Origin: Algoriphagus oliviformis
GTDB taxonomy: Bacteria; Bacteroidota; Bacteroidia; Cytophagales; Cyclobacteriaceae
Length of the DNA: 44,349 bases
Direction of reading: 5' to 3'
NCBI RefSeq assembly: GCF_017254915.1
Contig: NZ_JAFKCT010000017.1
Span: 1-44,349 of the forward strand
Part shown: in pieces, positions 14,722 through 23,864 of the stretch
How the letters are laid out: every line of letters starts with the position of its first letter
How positions within the stretch are numbered: the first letter of the stretch is position 1
Program-made: the position numbers and the translations under genes
Notes under the pieces: model-generated
Seen by the model: only the letters and a program-made list of their open reading frames with translations
The model's database searches: none
Told to the model about the DNA's origin: nothing

Positions 14722-14756
14722 GTGGGAAAAAGTGGGGGAAAGTGGGAGAAAGTGAA
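14722..14756 (+). promoter_or_regulatory. MraZ operator: GTGGG array with 10-bp period
   Basis: GTGGG occurs at 14722, 14732 and 14742, with a degenerate GTGAA at 14752, each separated by 5 bp of mostly A. MraZ proteins are known to bind such direct repeats (TGGGN separated by 5 bp) just upstream of their own gene to repress the dcw operon. The array abuts and overlaps the -33 region of the putative mraZ promoter, so bound MraZ would block RNA polymerase. Confidence 0.85.
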
Positions 14757-14766
14757 ATCGATTTTC

Positions 14767-14774
14767 TACTTTTG
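14767..14774 (+). promoter_or_regulatory. Putative -7 element (TACTTTTG) of the dcw operon
   Basis: TACTTTTG matches TAnnTTTG, 36 bp before the mraZ ATG and 10 bp after the last MraZ half-box. The expected -33 position falls inside the operator array, which has no TTTG, so the promoter may be weak or activator-dependent. Confidence 0.55.
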
Positions 14775-14810
14775 TCTTTACGGTAAACTCTATCAAATCG
14801 AGTCCTAGTC

Positions 14811-15245
14811 ATGTTCAACAGTCAGTACGATGTAAAGCTGGATCCCAAGGGTCGTCTGGTTTTGCCTTCCAAGGTAAAGGGGGCAATTCCGGAGGCGAAT
14901 GGGACCACCTTGATGCTTCGAATGGCAGAGGACAGATGCTTGGCTCTTTATCCTATGGTGGAGTACAAGAAGCTTGAGAGTCAGATCAAGTCCCTGAACA
15001 TCAACAATCCTGAGCAGCGCATGCTCCAGCGATCTTTTTTCAATTCCGTCGTCGAGGTGGAATTGGACAGTACGGGACGACTGCTGATTCCAAAGCTCTA
15101 CCAAACCTATGCCAGTTTGGAGAAGGATGTAGTGGTGGTGGGCATGGGGCCCCGAATCGAACTCTGGAATCCTGACAATTATCTCAAGCACATCATTGTA
15201 GATCCGGCGGACATGTCCAGCCTGATGGAAAAATATCTCTCCTGA
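14811..15245 (+). CDS. mraZ: Transcriptional regulator MraZ
   Basis: A 144-residue DNA-binding protein with two SpoVT-AbrB-like domains, each with the family motif: VKLDPKGRLVLPSKVK near residue 8 and VELDSTGRLLIPKLY near residue 83. MraZ forms a ring that binds GTGGG-type repeats upstream of itself and controls the dcw cluster. The matching array is at 14722-14756. It is the first gene of the cluster, and rsmH follows after 4 bp. Confidence 0.95.
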   Translation: MFNSQYDVKLDPKGRLVLPSKVKGAIPEANGTTLMLRMAEDRCLALYPMVEYKKLESQIKSLNINNPEQRMLQRSFFNSVVEVELDSTGRLLIPKLYQTYASLEKDVVVVGMGPRIELWNPDNYLKHIIVDPADMSSLMEKYLS

Positions 15246-15249
15246 AGCT

Positions 15250-16161
15250 ATGACAGAGTCCGTGTACCATATCCCAGTGATGCTCGCCCAATGCACTGAA
15301 GGCTTGTCTATTAAGCCAAACGGGGTGTATGTGGATGTGACCTTTGGTGGAGGTGGGCATTCCCGTGAGATCCTGAAGCACCTGGAAGAGGGGCATCTCT
15401 ACGGCTTCGACCAGGATCAGGACGCACTGGCCAATGTGCCGGAGGACGGGCGCTTTACCATCGTCCAGGCCAATTTCAGGGATATCAAGCGATATCTCCG
15501 GCTCTATGGGGTGAAGCAGGTGGACGGCATTTTGGCTGATTTGGGGATCTCTTCCCATCAGATCGATGAGCCGGGCCGCGGGTTTTCGACCCGCTTCAGC
15601 GGCAGTCTGGACATGCGGATGAACCAGTCGGCTGAGCTGTCGGCCAAGGATGTGCTGAATACTTACGAGGAGTCCAAGCTCCACAAGATCCTCGGGATCT
15701 ATGGGGAGGTGAAAAACGCCAAAACCTTGGCCAAGGCCATCGTGGCGGAGCGGGCGTTCAAGCCCTTTGATACGACGGAGGGCTTCACGGCTTTCCTGAA
15801 GAAGTTTGCGCCGAAGGGCAAGGACTTCAAGTACTACGCCCAGGTCTTTCAGGCGCTGCGGATCGAGGTGAACGACGAGATGGGCGCGCTCGAAGAGATG
15901 CTGCTCAGCGCGGTGGATGTCCTGAAGCCGGGCGGGCGTCTCGTGGTGATGAGCTACCACAGCCTGGAGGATAGACTGGTGAAAAACCTGATCGCCAAGG
16001 GCAAATTTCAGGGTGAGGTGGAAAAGGACTTCTACGGCAACCTCATCCGGCCGCTAGAGCCGGTGTCGAGAGGGGCGATCATGGCCGATGAGGCGGAGGT
16101 CGCAGCCAATCCAAGAGCAAGAAGTGCGAAGTTGAGAATAGCGGAAAAGACAGGGAAATGA
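15250..16161 (+). CDS. rsmH: 16S rRNA (cytosine1402-N4)-methyltransferase RsmH (MraW)
   Basis: RsmH adds the N4-methyl group to C1402 in the decoding centre of 16S rRNA. The 303-residue protein has the family start YHIPVMLAQCTEGLSIKPNGVYVDVTFGGGGHSREIL, containing the SAM-binding GGGGHS. It also has DGILADLGISSHQIDEPGRGFS, LRIEVNDEMGALEEML, and the terminal NPRARSAKLR. It lies between mraZ and ftsL. The stop overlaps ftsL as ATGA. Confidence 0.96.
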   Translation: MTESVYHIPVMLAQCTEGLSIKPNGVYVDVTFGGGGHSREILKHLEEGHLYGFDQDQDALANVPEDGRFTIVQANFRDIKRYLRLYGVKQVDGILADLGISSHQIDEPGRGFSTRFSGSLDMRMNQSAELSAKDVLNTYEESKLHKILGIYGEVKNAKTLAKAIVAERAFKPFDTTEGFTAFLKKFAPKGKDFKYYAQVFQALRIEVNDEMGALEEMLLSAVDVLKPGGRLVVMSYHSLEDRLVKNLIAKGKFQGEVEKDFYGNLIRPLEPVSRGAIMADEAEVAANPRARSAKLRIAEKTGK

Positions 16162-16541
16162 GCCAAAACACATTCAAGAGGAAACTGAAGTCCGGCAGTG
16201 CCCCAAAGGGCGGTGCCGGAAAAACCGTTTTTACCTGGATCGAGGAAAAGCTCGACGTCAAGGGAATCCTGGGTGAAGGCGTGCCGGTGCAGCTGGTGCC
16301 GCCGGTTGGCTTTTTGGCACTCCTGGCGCTGATCTATATCTACAGCAACCACCGGGCTGAAAACATGACCCGGAAAATAGAAAAAGCCCAACAGGAAGTG
16401 GAAGACCTCCGTGCGGACGTCACCACCCTGGAGGCAGAGTACATGCAGAGCAGCATGCAGTCCGAAGTGGCCAAGCGTGTGGCAAAGCTGGATATCCAAG
16501 AATTGAACCAACCGCCGATCAAAATCGAGGTAGAAAAGTGA
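16158..16541 (+). CDS. ftsL: FtsL-like division protein
   Basis: A 127-residue bitopic membrane protein. The N-terminal cytoplasmic tail (about 1-43) is followed by one transmembrane helix (about 45-62, LVPPVGFLALLALIYIYSNH). A coiled-coil-like external segment follows, rich in Glu/Lys and Leu (KIEKAQQEVEDLRADVTTLEAEYM). Sequence identity in FtsL is always low, so the call rests on position between rsmH and ftsI, length, and topology. FtsL works with FtsQ and the septal synthase FtsW-FtsI. It overlaps rsmH by 4 bp, and its TGA overlaps the ftsI GTG start. Confidence 0.8.
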   Translation: MSQNTFKRKLKSGSAPKGGAGKTVFTWIEEKLDVKGILGEGVPVQLVPPVGFLALLALIYIYSNHRAENMTRKIEKAQQEVEDLRADVTTLEAEYMQSSMQSEVAKRVAKLDIQELNQPPIKIEVEK

Positions 16542-18646
16542 ACATCAAACGCTCCATAGTGCTCCGTGTGAGGGTGGTCTTCATCCTGGTTGCCTTGGTG
16601 GCCTGCGCGATCCCGTACAAGATCGCCGTGGTGCAGCTCAAGGAGGGTGACAAATGGCGCGCAAAAGCGGAGCAGGTAAACTTCCAGTTTAGAGAAGTGC
16701 CGGCAACCCGCGGGAATATCTATGCGGCGGATGGCAGTCTTTTGGCTACCAGTCTGCCGTTTTACCGGGTGGCGATCGATCCGACCATGGCCAAGGACGC
16801 CAAGTTCAAGGCAGGCATCGACTCCCTTTCCAAAAAACTCTCCGCTTTCTACAAGGACAAATCCGCCACTGCCTACAAGCGCATGATCCAGGATGCCCGG
16901 GGTGACAAAAAGCGCTACCTCATCCTAAACAGAAAACAGATAGGCTATCAGGACATGCAGAAGATGACGGCCTGGCCGATCTTCCGCGACGGTCGACTCG
17001 GTGGAGGGGTGATCTTTGAGAAAGTCGAAAAGCGCTATCGCCCATTCAACTCCCTCGCCAGCCGTACTGTCGGATTCCTCAACGAGGATGACTACGGAGC
17101 GGGGATCGAATACAGCTTCAACAACTATCTGAAAGGCAAAGACGGAAAGGCCCTTTTCCAAAGACTGGCAGGCGGAAGCTGGAAGCCGGTTTTTGACGCT
17201 GAGGACATCAAGCCCGACAATGGCTACGATGTCTTCACCACCTTGGATGTCAATATCCAGGACGTGGCGGAGACGGCCCTGAGGAGGCAATTGACTGCAC
17301 GTGAAGCGGCTTTTGGCTCGGTGATCGTGATGGAGGTGAAGACAGGCCATATCAAGGCCATGGCCAATCTCCAGCGCGACAAAAGCGGTGTGGGCTACTC
17401 CGAAAGCTACAACTACGCCGTCGGCGACATCGGCAGCACGGAACCTGGATCGACCTTCAAGCTGCTCTCCATGATGGCGCTTTTGGAAGAAAACAAGATC
17501 AGCCTAAACGACAAGATCGAAACCGGAAACGGCGCGCATAGATTCTACAATCAGACCATGTACGACGCCAAAAACGGCGGCTTTGGCACGATCACGATCC
17601 GGGAGGCTTTTGAGAAGTCGTCCAACGTGGCCATCTCCAAACTGGTGGACATGCATTTTGGCTCCAGCCCTTCCAAGTTCATGGCCTACGTGGACAAGGC
17701 GGGCCTCGCCGAGCCTTTTGACCTCCAGCTGGCGGGAGAGGGCAAGCCCTTTTTCAAAAAGCCGGGGACAAAAACCTGGTACGGCACCTCGCTTCCCTGG
17801 ATCTCCATCGGCTATGAATCCAAGCTCAACCCCATCCATACGCTGGCCTTTTACAATGCCGTGGCAAACGACGGGGTGATGATGAAGCCGGTTTTTGTGA
17901 AAGCGGTAGGGAGGGGGAATACGCTGGTGGAAACCTACGAGCCGGAGGTTTTGCGCAAGCGCATCGCCTCGGACAAAACCGTGAAGCAACTGCAGGAGCT
18001 GCTGGAGGGGGTGGTCACCCGCGGCACGGCCAAGAATATCCTGAACGCCAACTACCAGATCGCTGGCAAAACCGGGACTGCGCAGAAGATCGTCAACGGC
18101 AGATACACCGAGACCTACTACACCAGCTTTGCGGGCTATTTCCCGGCGGATCGGCCAAAGTACAGCATGATCGTGGTGATCGATAGCCCCAACGGCTATG
18201 CTGCCTACGGGGGGGACGTCTCAGCTCCGGTATTCAAGGAGATAGCGGATCGGATCTATGCGCTGGACATGGAGCTGAATCCCGTGGACCAGTCCAGGAT
18301 TTTCCTGGCGGAAAACCAAAACGTAAAGATGCCGCAGGTCGGCGCTGGCAAAGGAGAGGAGCTTCAGGGCATTTTTGAAATGCTGGGGCTCTCGGTCAAC
18401 AGCCCCACGGGCGAGGACTGGGTGATGCCTGCCAAAATCGCCGAGAAACTCGAACTGAAAATCAACAATACCGACAAGGCCGTGGTGCCGGATGTCTTTG
18501 GGATGCCGCTGAGGGATGCCCTTTTCATCCTGGAAAACAAAGGCCTCAAGGTAATCTATAAAGGCAAGGGAAAGGTGCTCGAGCAGTCGCTCGCTCCGGG
18601 CTCCCAGCTTGGAAAAAACGCAACGATTAACCTGGTGTTAGGATAG
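16538..18646 (+). CDS. ftsI: Septal peptidoglycan transpeptidase FtsI (PBP2x/PBP3-like) with PASTA repeats
   Basis: A 702-residue class B penicillin-binding protein. An N-terminal membrane anchor (about 8-29) leads into a dimerisation/pedestal region. The transpeptidase domain has all three active-site motifs: S305-T-F-K308, S361-S-N363 and K511-T-G. About 130 C-terminal residues hold two PASTA-like units (MPQVGAGKGEELQGIFEMLGLSV and VVPDVFGMPLRDALFILENKGL). PASTA domains are well known in Gram-positive PBP2x. The start is GTG at 16538, inside a GTGA overlap with the ftsL stop, and murE begins directly after the stop. Confidence 0.94.
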   Translation: MNIKRSIVLRVRVVFILVALVACAIPYKIAVVQLKEGDKWRAKAEQVNFQFREVPATRGNIYAADGSLLATSLPFYRVAIDPTMAKDAKFKAGIDSLSKKLSAFYKDKSATAYKRMIQDARGDKKRYLILNRKQIGYQDMQKMTAWPIFRDGRLGGGVIFEKVEKRYRPFNSLASRTVGFLNEDDYGAGIEYSFNNYLKGKDGKALFQRLAGGSWKPVFDAEDIKPDNGYDVFTTLDVNIQDVAETALRRQLTAREAAFGSVIVMEVKTGHIKAMANLQRDKSGVGYSESYNYAVGDIGSTEPGSTFKLLSMMALLEENKISLNDKIETGNGAHRFYNQTMYDAKNGGFGTITIREAFEKSSNVAISKLVDMHFGSSPSKFMAYVDKAGLAEPFDLQLAGEGKPFFKKPGTKTWYGTSLPWISIGYESKLNPIHTLAFYNAVANDGVMMKPVFVKAVGRGNTLVETYEPEVLRKRIASDKTVKQLQELLEGVVTRGTAKNILNANYQIAGKTGTAQKIVNGRYTETYYTSFAGYFPADRPKYSMIVVIDSPNGYAAYGGDVSAPVFKEIADRIYALDMELNPVDQSRIFLAENQNVKMPQVGAGKGEELQGIFEMLGLSVNSPTGEDWVMPAKIAEKLELKINNTDKAVVPDVFGMPLRDALFILENKGLKVIYKGKGKVLEQSLAPGSQLGKNATINLVLG

Positions 18647-20110
18647 ATGAAAGTGCTGAAGGACATATTGTATAAGGTGTCGCTGACTTCGACCATTGGA
18701 GACATGGAGCGGGAAGTGAGCGGGATCGTCTTTGACAGCCGCAAGGTGGAGGCCGGGTCTGCATTTGTTGCGGTGGCAGGCACGCAGGTGGATGGGCATG
18801 AGTTCATCGGCACAGCCTTGGAAAAAGGCGCCTCCGTGATCATCTGCGAAAAGCTCCCCGAGCCCATCGCCGCCGACGTCACCTACGTGCAGGTAGTCAA
18901 CTCCGCCAAGGCACTGGGTATCGCCGCCGCCAATTTCTTTGACAACCCTTCGGAAAAAATCAAGGTGGTGGCCGTCACCGGTACCAATGGCAAGACAACC
19001 ACGGTGACGCTGCTGCACCAGCTTTTTGTCTCCATGGGCTATGGCACCGGCCTGCTTTCCACCGTGGAAAACAAAATCAACGAGGAGATCATCCCCGCTA
19101 CCCATACCACGCCCGACGCCGTGAGTGTGCAGGCTTTGCTTCGCAAAATGGTGGACAAAGGCTGCTCGCACTGTTTCATGGAGGCCAGCTCCCACGCCAT
19201 CGTGCAGGAGCGCATTGCAGGGCTGAAGCTTGCCGGGGCGGTATTTACCAACATCACCCACGATCACCTGGACTACCACGGGACATTTGATGAGTACATC
19301 AAGGCCAAGAAGAAGCTCTTTGATGAGCTGCCCAAGGATGCCTTTGCCCTGGTAAACGGCGACGACAAACGTGGAGCGGTCATGCTGCAAAACTGCAAGG
19401 CCAGCCACCAGACTTTTGCCCTGAAGACCGCCGCTGACTTCAAGGGCAAGATCATCTCCAATACGCTCGAAGGCTTGGAGCTGGAGATCAACAACAAGAT
19501 GATCTGGTTTAGGATGATCGGCGCATTCAACGCCTACAACCTGCTCGGGGTCCTGGGGGCTGCCATGCTGCTGGGAGAGGAGGAGGACGAGGTGCTTCGC
19601 ATGCTCTCGGGCATCCGCGGAGCCAAAGGACGCTTTGACCGCATTGCCATCGGCGGGATCATCGCCATCGTGGACTATGCCCATACGCCGGATGCGCTGG
19701 ACAATGTGCTGAAGACCATCAACGGCGTCCGCAACGGCAACGAGCAGCTGATCACCGTGGTGGGCTGCGGGGGCAACAGGGACAAGACCAAGCGTCCCGT
19801 GATGGCCAAAATCGCCGTCAACGAAAGCACCAAGGCCATCTTCACTTCGGATAACCCCCGCTTTGAGGAACCCATGGACATTCTGCGCGACATGCAGGCA
19901 GGCATCGGGCCGAGCGAAATGCGAAAGACCCTGACCATCGAAGATCGGCGTGAAGCGATCAAGACGGCTGTGATGCTCTGCCGAAGGGGCGACATCATCC
20001 TGATCGCTGGCAAGGGCCATGAAGACTACCAGGAGATCAAAGGGGTGAAACACCACTTTGACGATGCCGAGGTAGTGACTGAGATACTGGAACAAATGAC
20101 TGAAAACTGA
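18647..20110 (+). CDS. murE: UDP-MurNAc-tripeptide synthetase MurE (meso-diaminopimelate type)
   Basis: MurE adds the third amino acid to UDP-MurNAc-L-Ala-D-Glu in the cytosol with ATP. The 487-residue ligase shows the Mur ATP loop VTGTNGKTTTVTLLHQLF, then FTNITHDHLDYHGTFDEY, and the substrate signature D402-N-P-R405 (SDNPRFEEP) typical of enzymes that add meso-diaminopimelate rather than lysine. The cell wall is therefore predicted to be DAP type, as in most Bacteroidota. The ATG follows the ftsI stop with no gap, and mraY starts one base after the stop. Confidence 0.96.
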   Translation: MKVLKDILYKVSLTSTIGDMEREVSGIVFDSRKVEAGSAFVAVAGTQVDGHEFIGTALEKGASVIICEKLPEPIAADVTYVQVVNSAKALGIAAANFFDNPSEKIKVVAVTGTNGKTTTVTLLHQLFVSMGYGTGLLSTVENKINEEIIPATHTTPDAVSVQALLRKMVDKGCSHCFMEASSHAIVQERIAGLKLAGAVFTNITHDHLDYHGTFDEYIKAKKKLFDELPKDAFALVNGDDKRGAVMLQNCKASHQTFALKTAADFKGKIISNTLEGLELEINNKMIWFRMIGAFNAYNLLGVLGAAMLLGEEEDEVLRMLSGIRGAKGRFDRIAIGGIIAIVDYAHTPDALDNVLKTINGVRNGNEQLITVVGCGGNRDKTKRPVMAKIAVNESTKAIFTSDNPRFEEPMDILRDMQAGIGPSEMRKTLTIEDRREAIKTAVMLCRRGDIILIAGKGHEDYQEIKGVKHHFDDAEVVTEILEQMTEN

Positions 20111-20111
20111 T

Positions 20112-21323
20112 ATGCTTTATCCCATCTTTGACTACCTAGATCGAGTGCTGGACATCCCGGGGACGGGCGTGTTCCGCTACATCTCGTTCCGCGCGGGGAT
20201 GGCGGCAGTTTTCTCGCTGATCATCACCATCACTTTTGGCCACAAAATCATCGCCTGGATCCGCAACAAGCAGATCGGCGAGACCGTGCGCGATCTGGGA
20301 TTGGAGGGACAAAGCCAGAAGAAAGGCACGCCGACCATGGGCGGTCTGATGATCATCGCGGCCATCCTGATCCCTACGCTGCTTTTTGCCAACCTGAACA
20401 ATATCTACATCATCCTCTTGCTGGTCTCCACGGTTTGGCTGGGGCTGATCGGCTTTTTGGATGATTACATCAAAGTGTTTCGCAAAAACAAAGAAGGCCT
20501 TGCGGGAAGGTTCAAGATTGTCGGACAAATCGGCATCGGCGTCATCGTGGGTGCCACGCTCTATTACCACGACGACGTGGTGGTGCGGGAGTTTTCCACG
20601 CCGGTTTCCATCGAAGAGGGCATCGTCGAGACGCCTTCCTTCCAAGACGTCAAGGTGCTCAAGACCACGATCCCTTTTGTCAAAAACAACGAGCTGGATT
20701 ACGAGAAGGTCTTCGGCTTCCTGGGGGAATCCATGATCCCAGTGGCCTACATCCTGGTCGCCATTTTTATCATCACGGCAGTTTCCAACGGAGCAAACAT
20801 CACGGATGGGATCGACGGCTTGGCCGCGGGGACGTCCGCGATCATAGGCCTGGCCATAGCGATCTTCGCCTACCTGAGCGGTAACGCGATCTTTTCGCAG
20901 TACCTGAACATCATGTACATCCCCAATTCCGGTGAGCTGGTGATCTTCGCCTCGGCCTTCATCGGTGCCTGCATCGGATTCCTGTGGTACAATGCCTACC
21001 CGGCGCAGGTTTTCATGGGCGACACGGGCTCGCTGATGCTGGGTGGCGTGATCGCGGTGCTGGCGCTCACGCTGCGCAAGGAGCTCCTGATCCCTATCAT
21101 GTGTGGGATTTTCCTGATCGAAAACGTCAGCGTGATGCTGCAGGTGAGCTACTTCAAATACACCAGAAAGAAATACGGCGAGGGCAGAAGGATCTTCCTC
21201 ATGTCTCCGCTTCACCACCATTACCAGAAAAAAGGAATCCCCGAAGCCAAGATCGTCACACGCTTTTGGATCGTGGGGATCCTGCTGGCGGTCGTCAGCT
21301 TGGCCACTTTGAAATTGAGATAA
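20112..21323 (+). CDS. mraY: Phospho-MurNAc-pentapeptide translocase MraY
   Basis: MraY transfers phospho-MurNAc-pentapeptide to undecaprenyl phosphate, making lipid I at the inner membrane. The 403-residue protein has many transmembrane helices and the family motifs KKGTPTMGG near residue 72, LGLIGFLDDYIKV, ISNGANITDGIDGLAAG, and FMGDTGSLMLGG. The C-terminal end has MSPLHHHYQKKG. It is about 40 residues longer than the E. coli enzyme because of an insertion around 155-205 (between the helices ending VGATLYY and ESMIPVAYI), common in Bacteroidota. It sits in the dcw operon, with murD 4 bp downstream. Confidence 0.96.
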   Translation: MLYPIFDYLDRVLDIPGTGVFRYISFRAGMAAVFSLIITITFGHKIIAWIRNKQIGETVRDLGLEGQSQKKGTPTMGGLMIIAAILIPTLLFANLNNIYIILLLVSTVWLGLIGFLDDYIKVFRKNKEGLAGRFKIVGQIGIGVIVGATLYYHDDVVVREFSTPVSIEEGIVETPSFQDVKVLKTTIPFVKNNELDYEKVFGFLGESMIPVAYILVAIFIITAVSNGANITDGIDGLAAGTSAIIGLAIAIFAYLSGNAIFSQYLNIMYIPNSGELVIFASAFIGACIGFLWYNAYPAQVFMGDTGSLMLGGVIAVLALTLRKELLIPIMCGIFLIENVSVMLQVSYFKYTRKKYGEGRRIFLMSPLHHHYQKKGIPEAKIVTRFWIVGILLAVVSLATLKLR

Positions 21324-21327
21324 AAAA

Positions 21328-22683
21328 ATGAACCAGATAGCCATCCTCGGAGCCGGAGAAAGCGGATTGGGAGCAGCGATGCTCGCCAAGCGGGAGGGCT
21401 ATGGGGTTTTGGTGTCTGATCTGGGGACTATTTCGGAGCAGCGGAAAAAGGCGCTGCTGGAGGCGGGGATCGACTTTGAGGAAGGGGGGCACAGCGAGGC
21501 GAAAATCCTTTCCTGCGACTTGGTCATCAAAAGTCCCGGTATTCCGGACCAAGCGCCTTTGGTGAAGGCGGCGGTGGAAAAAGGCATACCCGTCATCGAC
21601 GAGCTGGAGTTTGCTTTTGGCTATAGCCAAGGCAAAGTCATCGCCATCACCGGCACCAACGGCAAAACCACCACCACGCTCCTGACCTACCATCTGCTGA
21701 AAGAGGCGGGATATGATGTAGGGCTGGCGGGAAATGTGGGCCAAAGCTGGGCTGGTCAACTGGTCGAAGGGGACCATGCCTGGTGGGTGATCGAGGTGTC
21801 CAGCTTTCAGATCGACGGCTTTAGGGCTTTCAAGCCAGAGATTGCCATCCTGACGAACATCACGCCGGATCACCTGGACCGCTACGGGTACAAGATCGAG
21901 AACTATATCTTTTCCAAGATGGCCCTTTTCAAAAACATGGGTGCCGGGGAGAAGGCAATCGTCTATCGGGAAGATGCACTGACCCAGCAGGGAATGGGAC
22001 TCAAGCCTATTTCCGCCGACTTGCACGCGATCTCGCTGGTGGCAAAGCCTGCCAAGGGAGGATTTAGCGATGGGGCTGGCCTCGAATTTTCGGTTGGGGG
22101 AAAGGAGGCTTCCGTACCGGTCTCCGCACTTTCCATCCAGGGCAAGCACAACATCCTCAACGCGCTCTGCGCCGGGACCGCAGCCCTGATGGCCGGACTG
22201 GACGAAGCGCAGCTGATGGCTGGCTTTGGCACCTTCAAAAATGCCCCCCATCGCATGGAGCTGATCCGTGAGCTCGACGGCGTACGCTATGTCAATGATA
22301 GCAAGGGCACCAATGTCGAGTCCACTTACTATGCCTTGGGCAGCTACACCGAGCCTATGGTCTGGATCGCGGGCGGCGTGGACAAGGGCAATGACTACTC
22401 GGTTTTGAAGCCTTTGGTCGACGGAGATAAGGTGAAGGTTTTGATCTGCTTGGGAAAAGACAATGAAAAGCTGAAAGAGGCTTTTTCTGGAATCATTTCG
22501 CAGATCAAAGAGACGCAGGATATACGCCAAGCGGTGGCTTGGGGACAGGAACTGGCCGAGTCCGGGGAAGTGGTTTTGCTTTCTCCCGCCTGCGCCAGCT
22601 TCGATTTGTTTAAGAATTATGAAGACCGTGGGGAGCAGTTTCGATCCGCGGTTTTGGAATTGGTAGAAAAGGAAAACGCATGA
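21328..22683 (+). CDS. murD: UDP-MurNAc-L-alanine:D-glutamate ligase MurD
   Basis: MurD adds D-glutamate to UDP-MurNAc-L-Ala with ATP. The 451-residue protein begins with a nucleotide-binding start (IAILGAGESGLGAAML). It has the Mur P-loop AITGTNGKTTTTLLTYHLL, ILTNITPDHLDRYGYKIENY, and the C-terminal domain motifs APHRMELIRELDGVRYVNDSKGTN and LLSPACASFDLFKNYEDRGE. All are diagnostic for MurD. Its stop overlaps the ftsW ATG by 4 bp. Confidence 0.95.
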   Translation: MNQIAILGAGESGLGAAMLAKREGYGVLVSDLGTISEQRKKALLEAGIDFEEGGHSEAKILSCDLVIKSPGIPDQAPLVKAAVEKGIPVIDELEFAFGYSQGKVIAITGTNGKTTTTLLTYHLLKEAGYDVGLAGNVGQSWAGQLVEGDHAWWVIEVSSFQIDGFRAFKPEIAILTNITPDHLDRYGYKIENYIFSKMALFKNMGAGEKAIVYREDALTQQGMGLKPISADLHAISLVAKPAKGGFSDGAGLEFSVGGKEASVPVSALSIQGKHNILNALCAGTAALMAGLDEAQLMAGFGTFKNAPHRMELIRELDGVRYVNDSKGTNVESTYYALGSYTEPMVWIAGGVDKGNDYSVLKPLVDGDKVKVLICLGKDNEKLKEAFSGIISQIKETQDIRQAVAWGQELAESGEVVLLSPACASFDLFKNYEDRGEQFRSAVLELVEKENA

Positions 22684-23864
22684 CAGCGCTAAAGGCATGG
22701 ATAGACGAGCAGTTTAAGGGCGATCCCATCATCTGGGCGATCGTGATCCTGCTGTCTTTGTTCAGCATCTTGGTGGTGTACTCCGCCACCGGTACGCTTG
22801 CGTACAAGACCGCCGGTGGCAACACCGAGCTGTACCTATTCAGACATTCCTTCTTGGTGTTTCTTTCGCTGTTTGTGATGTGGGCGGCGCATAAGATGCC
22901 TTACAGGAAGTATGCGCTCTATGCCAGGCTGTTTATGTTTTTGTCCATCCCGCTGCTGGCGTTTACCTATTTCTTTGGCTCCAATATCAACGACGCCAAC
23001 CGCTGGCTGACCATCCCGGTGATCAACCAGGCGTTTCAGCCTTCGGATTTGGCCAAGCTTTCCCTGATTGCGGCTTTGGCGGCCATGCTGGCCAAGCGGC
23101 AAAACAACATCAAGGACTTCACCGGGACTTTCCTCCCTGTGATTTTGGCGATCGGATTTATCTGTGCATTGATCGGAATGGCCAACATGTCCACGGCGAT
23201 TTTGCTGCTGATCACCTGCTTGCTGATCATGTTTATCGGCCGGGTTCCGGTGAAATACCTCGGGCTGGTCATCATGGTCGGGATGCTTGGACTCACCATC
23301 GCCGTCTTTACAGGGCAGCGGGGAGAAACCTTCTGGTCGCGGATCGAGGCATTTTGGGAGTCCAAGGAGGACGACAGCAAGATCCCCTTCCAGGCGGAGC
23401 AGTCCTACATCGCCATCGCGACGGGTGGCATTTCGGGAAAAGGTCCAGGCAACAGCGAGCAGCGCAATTCCCTGCCGCACCCTTACTCCGACTTTATCTA
23501 CGCCATCATCATCGAGGAATATGGCCTGGTGGGAGGAGCTACCGTGCTGTTCCTATACCTCGCCCTGCTCTACAGAGGCATGCGCATCGTGGCCAATTCC
23601 AACAAGGCTTTCGGGGGCTTGCTCTCCGCGGGCTTGAGTTTCGCCCTGGTGATCCAGGCTTTGGTCAATATGGCCGTAGCCGTCGGGCTGGGGCCAATTA
23701 CCGGACTTCCCCTTCCCCTGCTGAGTATGGGGGGGACGTCTTTGGTCTTCACGGGGACGGCTTTGGGGATCATCCTGAGCGTGAGCCGGGGTGACCATTC
23801 CGACGAGGTAAGCGCCGCGACGCCCGAGCCGAGCCGATCAAACAATAGATTGAGAACTGCATAA
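22680..23864 (+). CDS. ftsW: Septal peptidoglycan glycosyltransferase FtsW (SEDS family)
   Basis: FtsW polymerises lipid II at the division septum together with FtsI. The 394-residue polytopic protein has about ten hydrophobic helices. SEDS motifs include INDANRWLTIPVINQAFQPSDLAKLSLI, ending in FTGTALGIILSVSRG, and the mid-protein sequence GKGPGNSEQRNSLPHPYSDFIYAIIIEEYGLVGG. Between the last helix and the stop there is a short tail rich in Ser/Asn/Arg. The stop TAA (23862-23864) overlaps the proposed ATA start of murG. Confidence 0.95.
   Translation: MTALKAWIDEQFKGDPIIWAIVILLSLFSILVVYSATGTLAYKTAGGNTELYLFRHSFLVFLSLFVMWAAHKMPYRKYALYARLFMFLSIPLLAFTYFFGSNINDANRWLTIPVINQAFQPSDLAKLSLIAALAAMLAKRQNNIKDFTGTFLPVILAIGFICALIGMANMSTAILLLITCLLIMFIGRVPVKYLGLVIMVGMLGLTIAVFTGQRGETFWSRIEAFWESKEDDSKIPFQAEQSYIAIATGGISGKGPGNSEQRNSLPHPYSDFIYAIIIEEYGLVGGATVLFLYLALLYRGMRIVANSNKAFGGLLSAGLSFALVIQALVNMAVAVGLGPITGLPLPLLSMGGTSLVFTGTALGIILSVSRGDHSDEVSAATPEPSRSNNRLRTA

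Noticed and set aside
18638..20095. Long antisense frame (485 codons) across murE
   Set aside because: It mirrors a real gene; codon bias with high third-position GC keeps the antisense frame open. The same holds for antisense frames over mraY (20136-21389) and murD (21295-22698).
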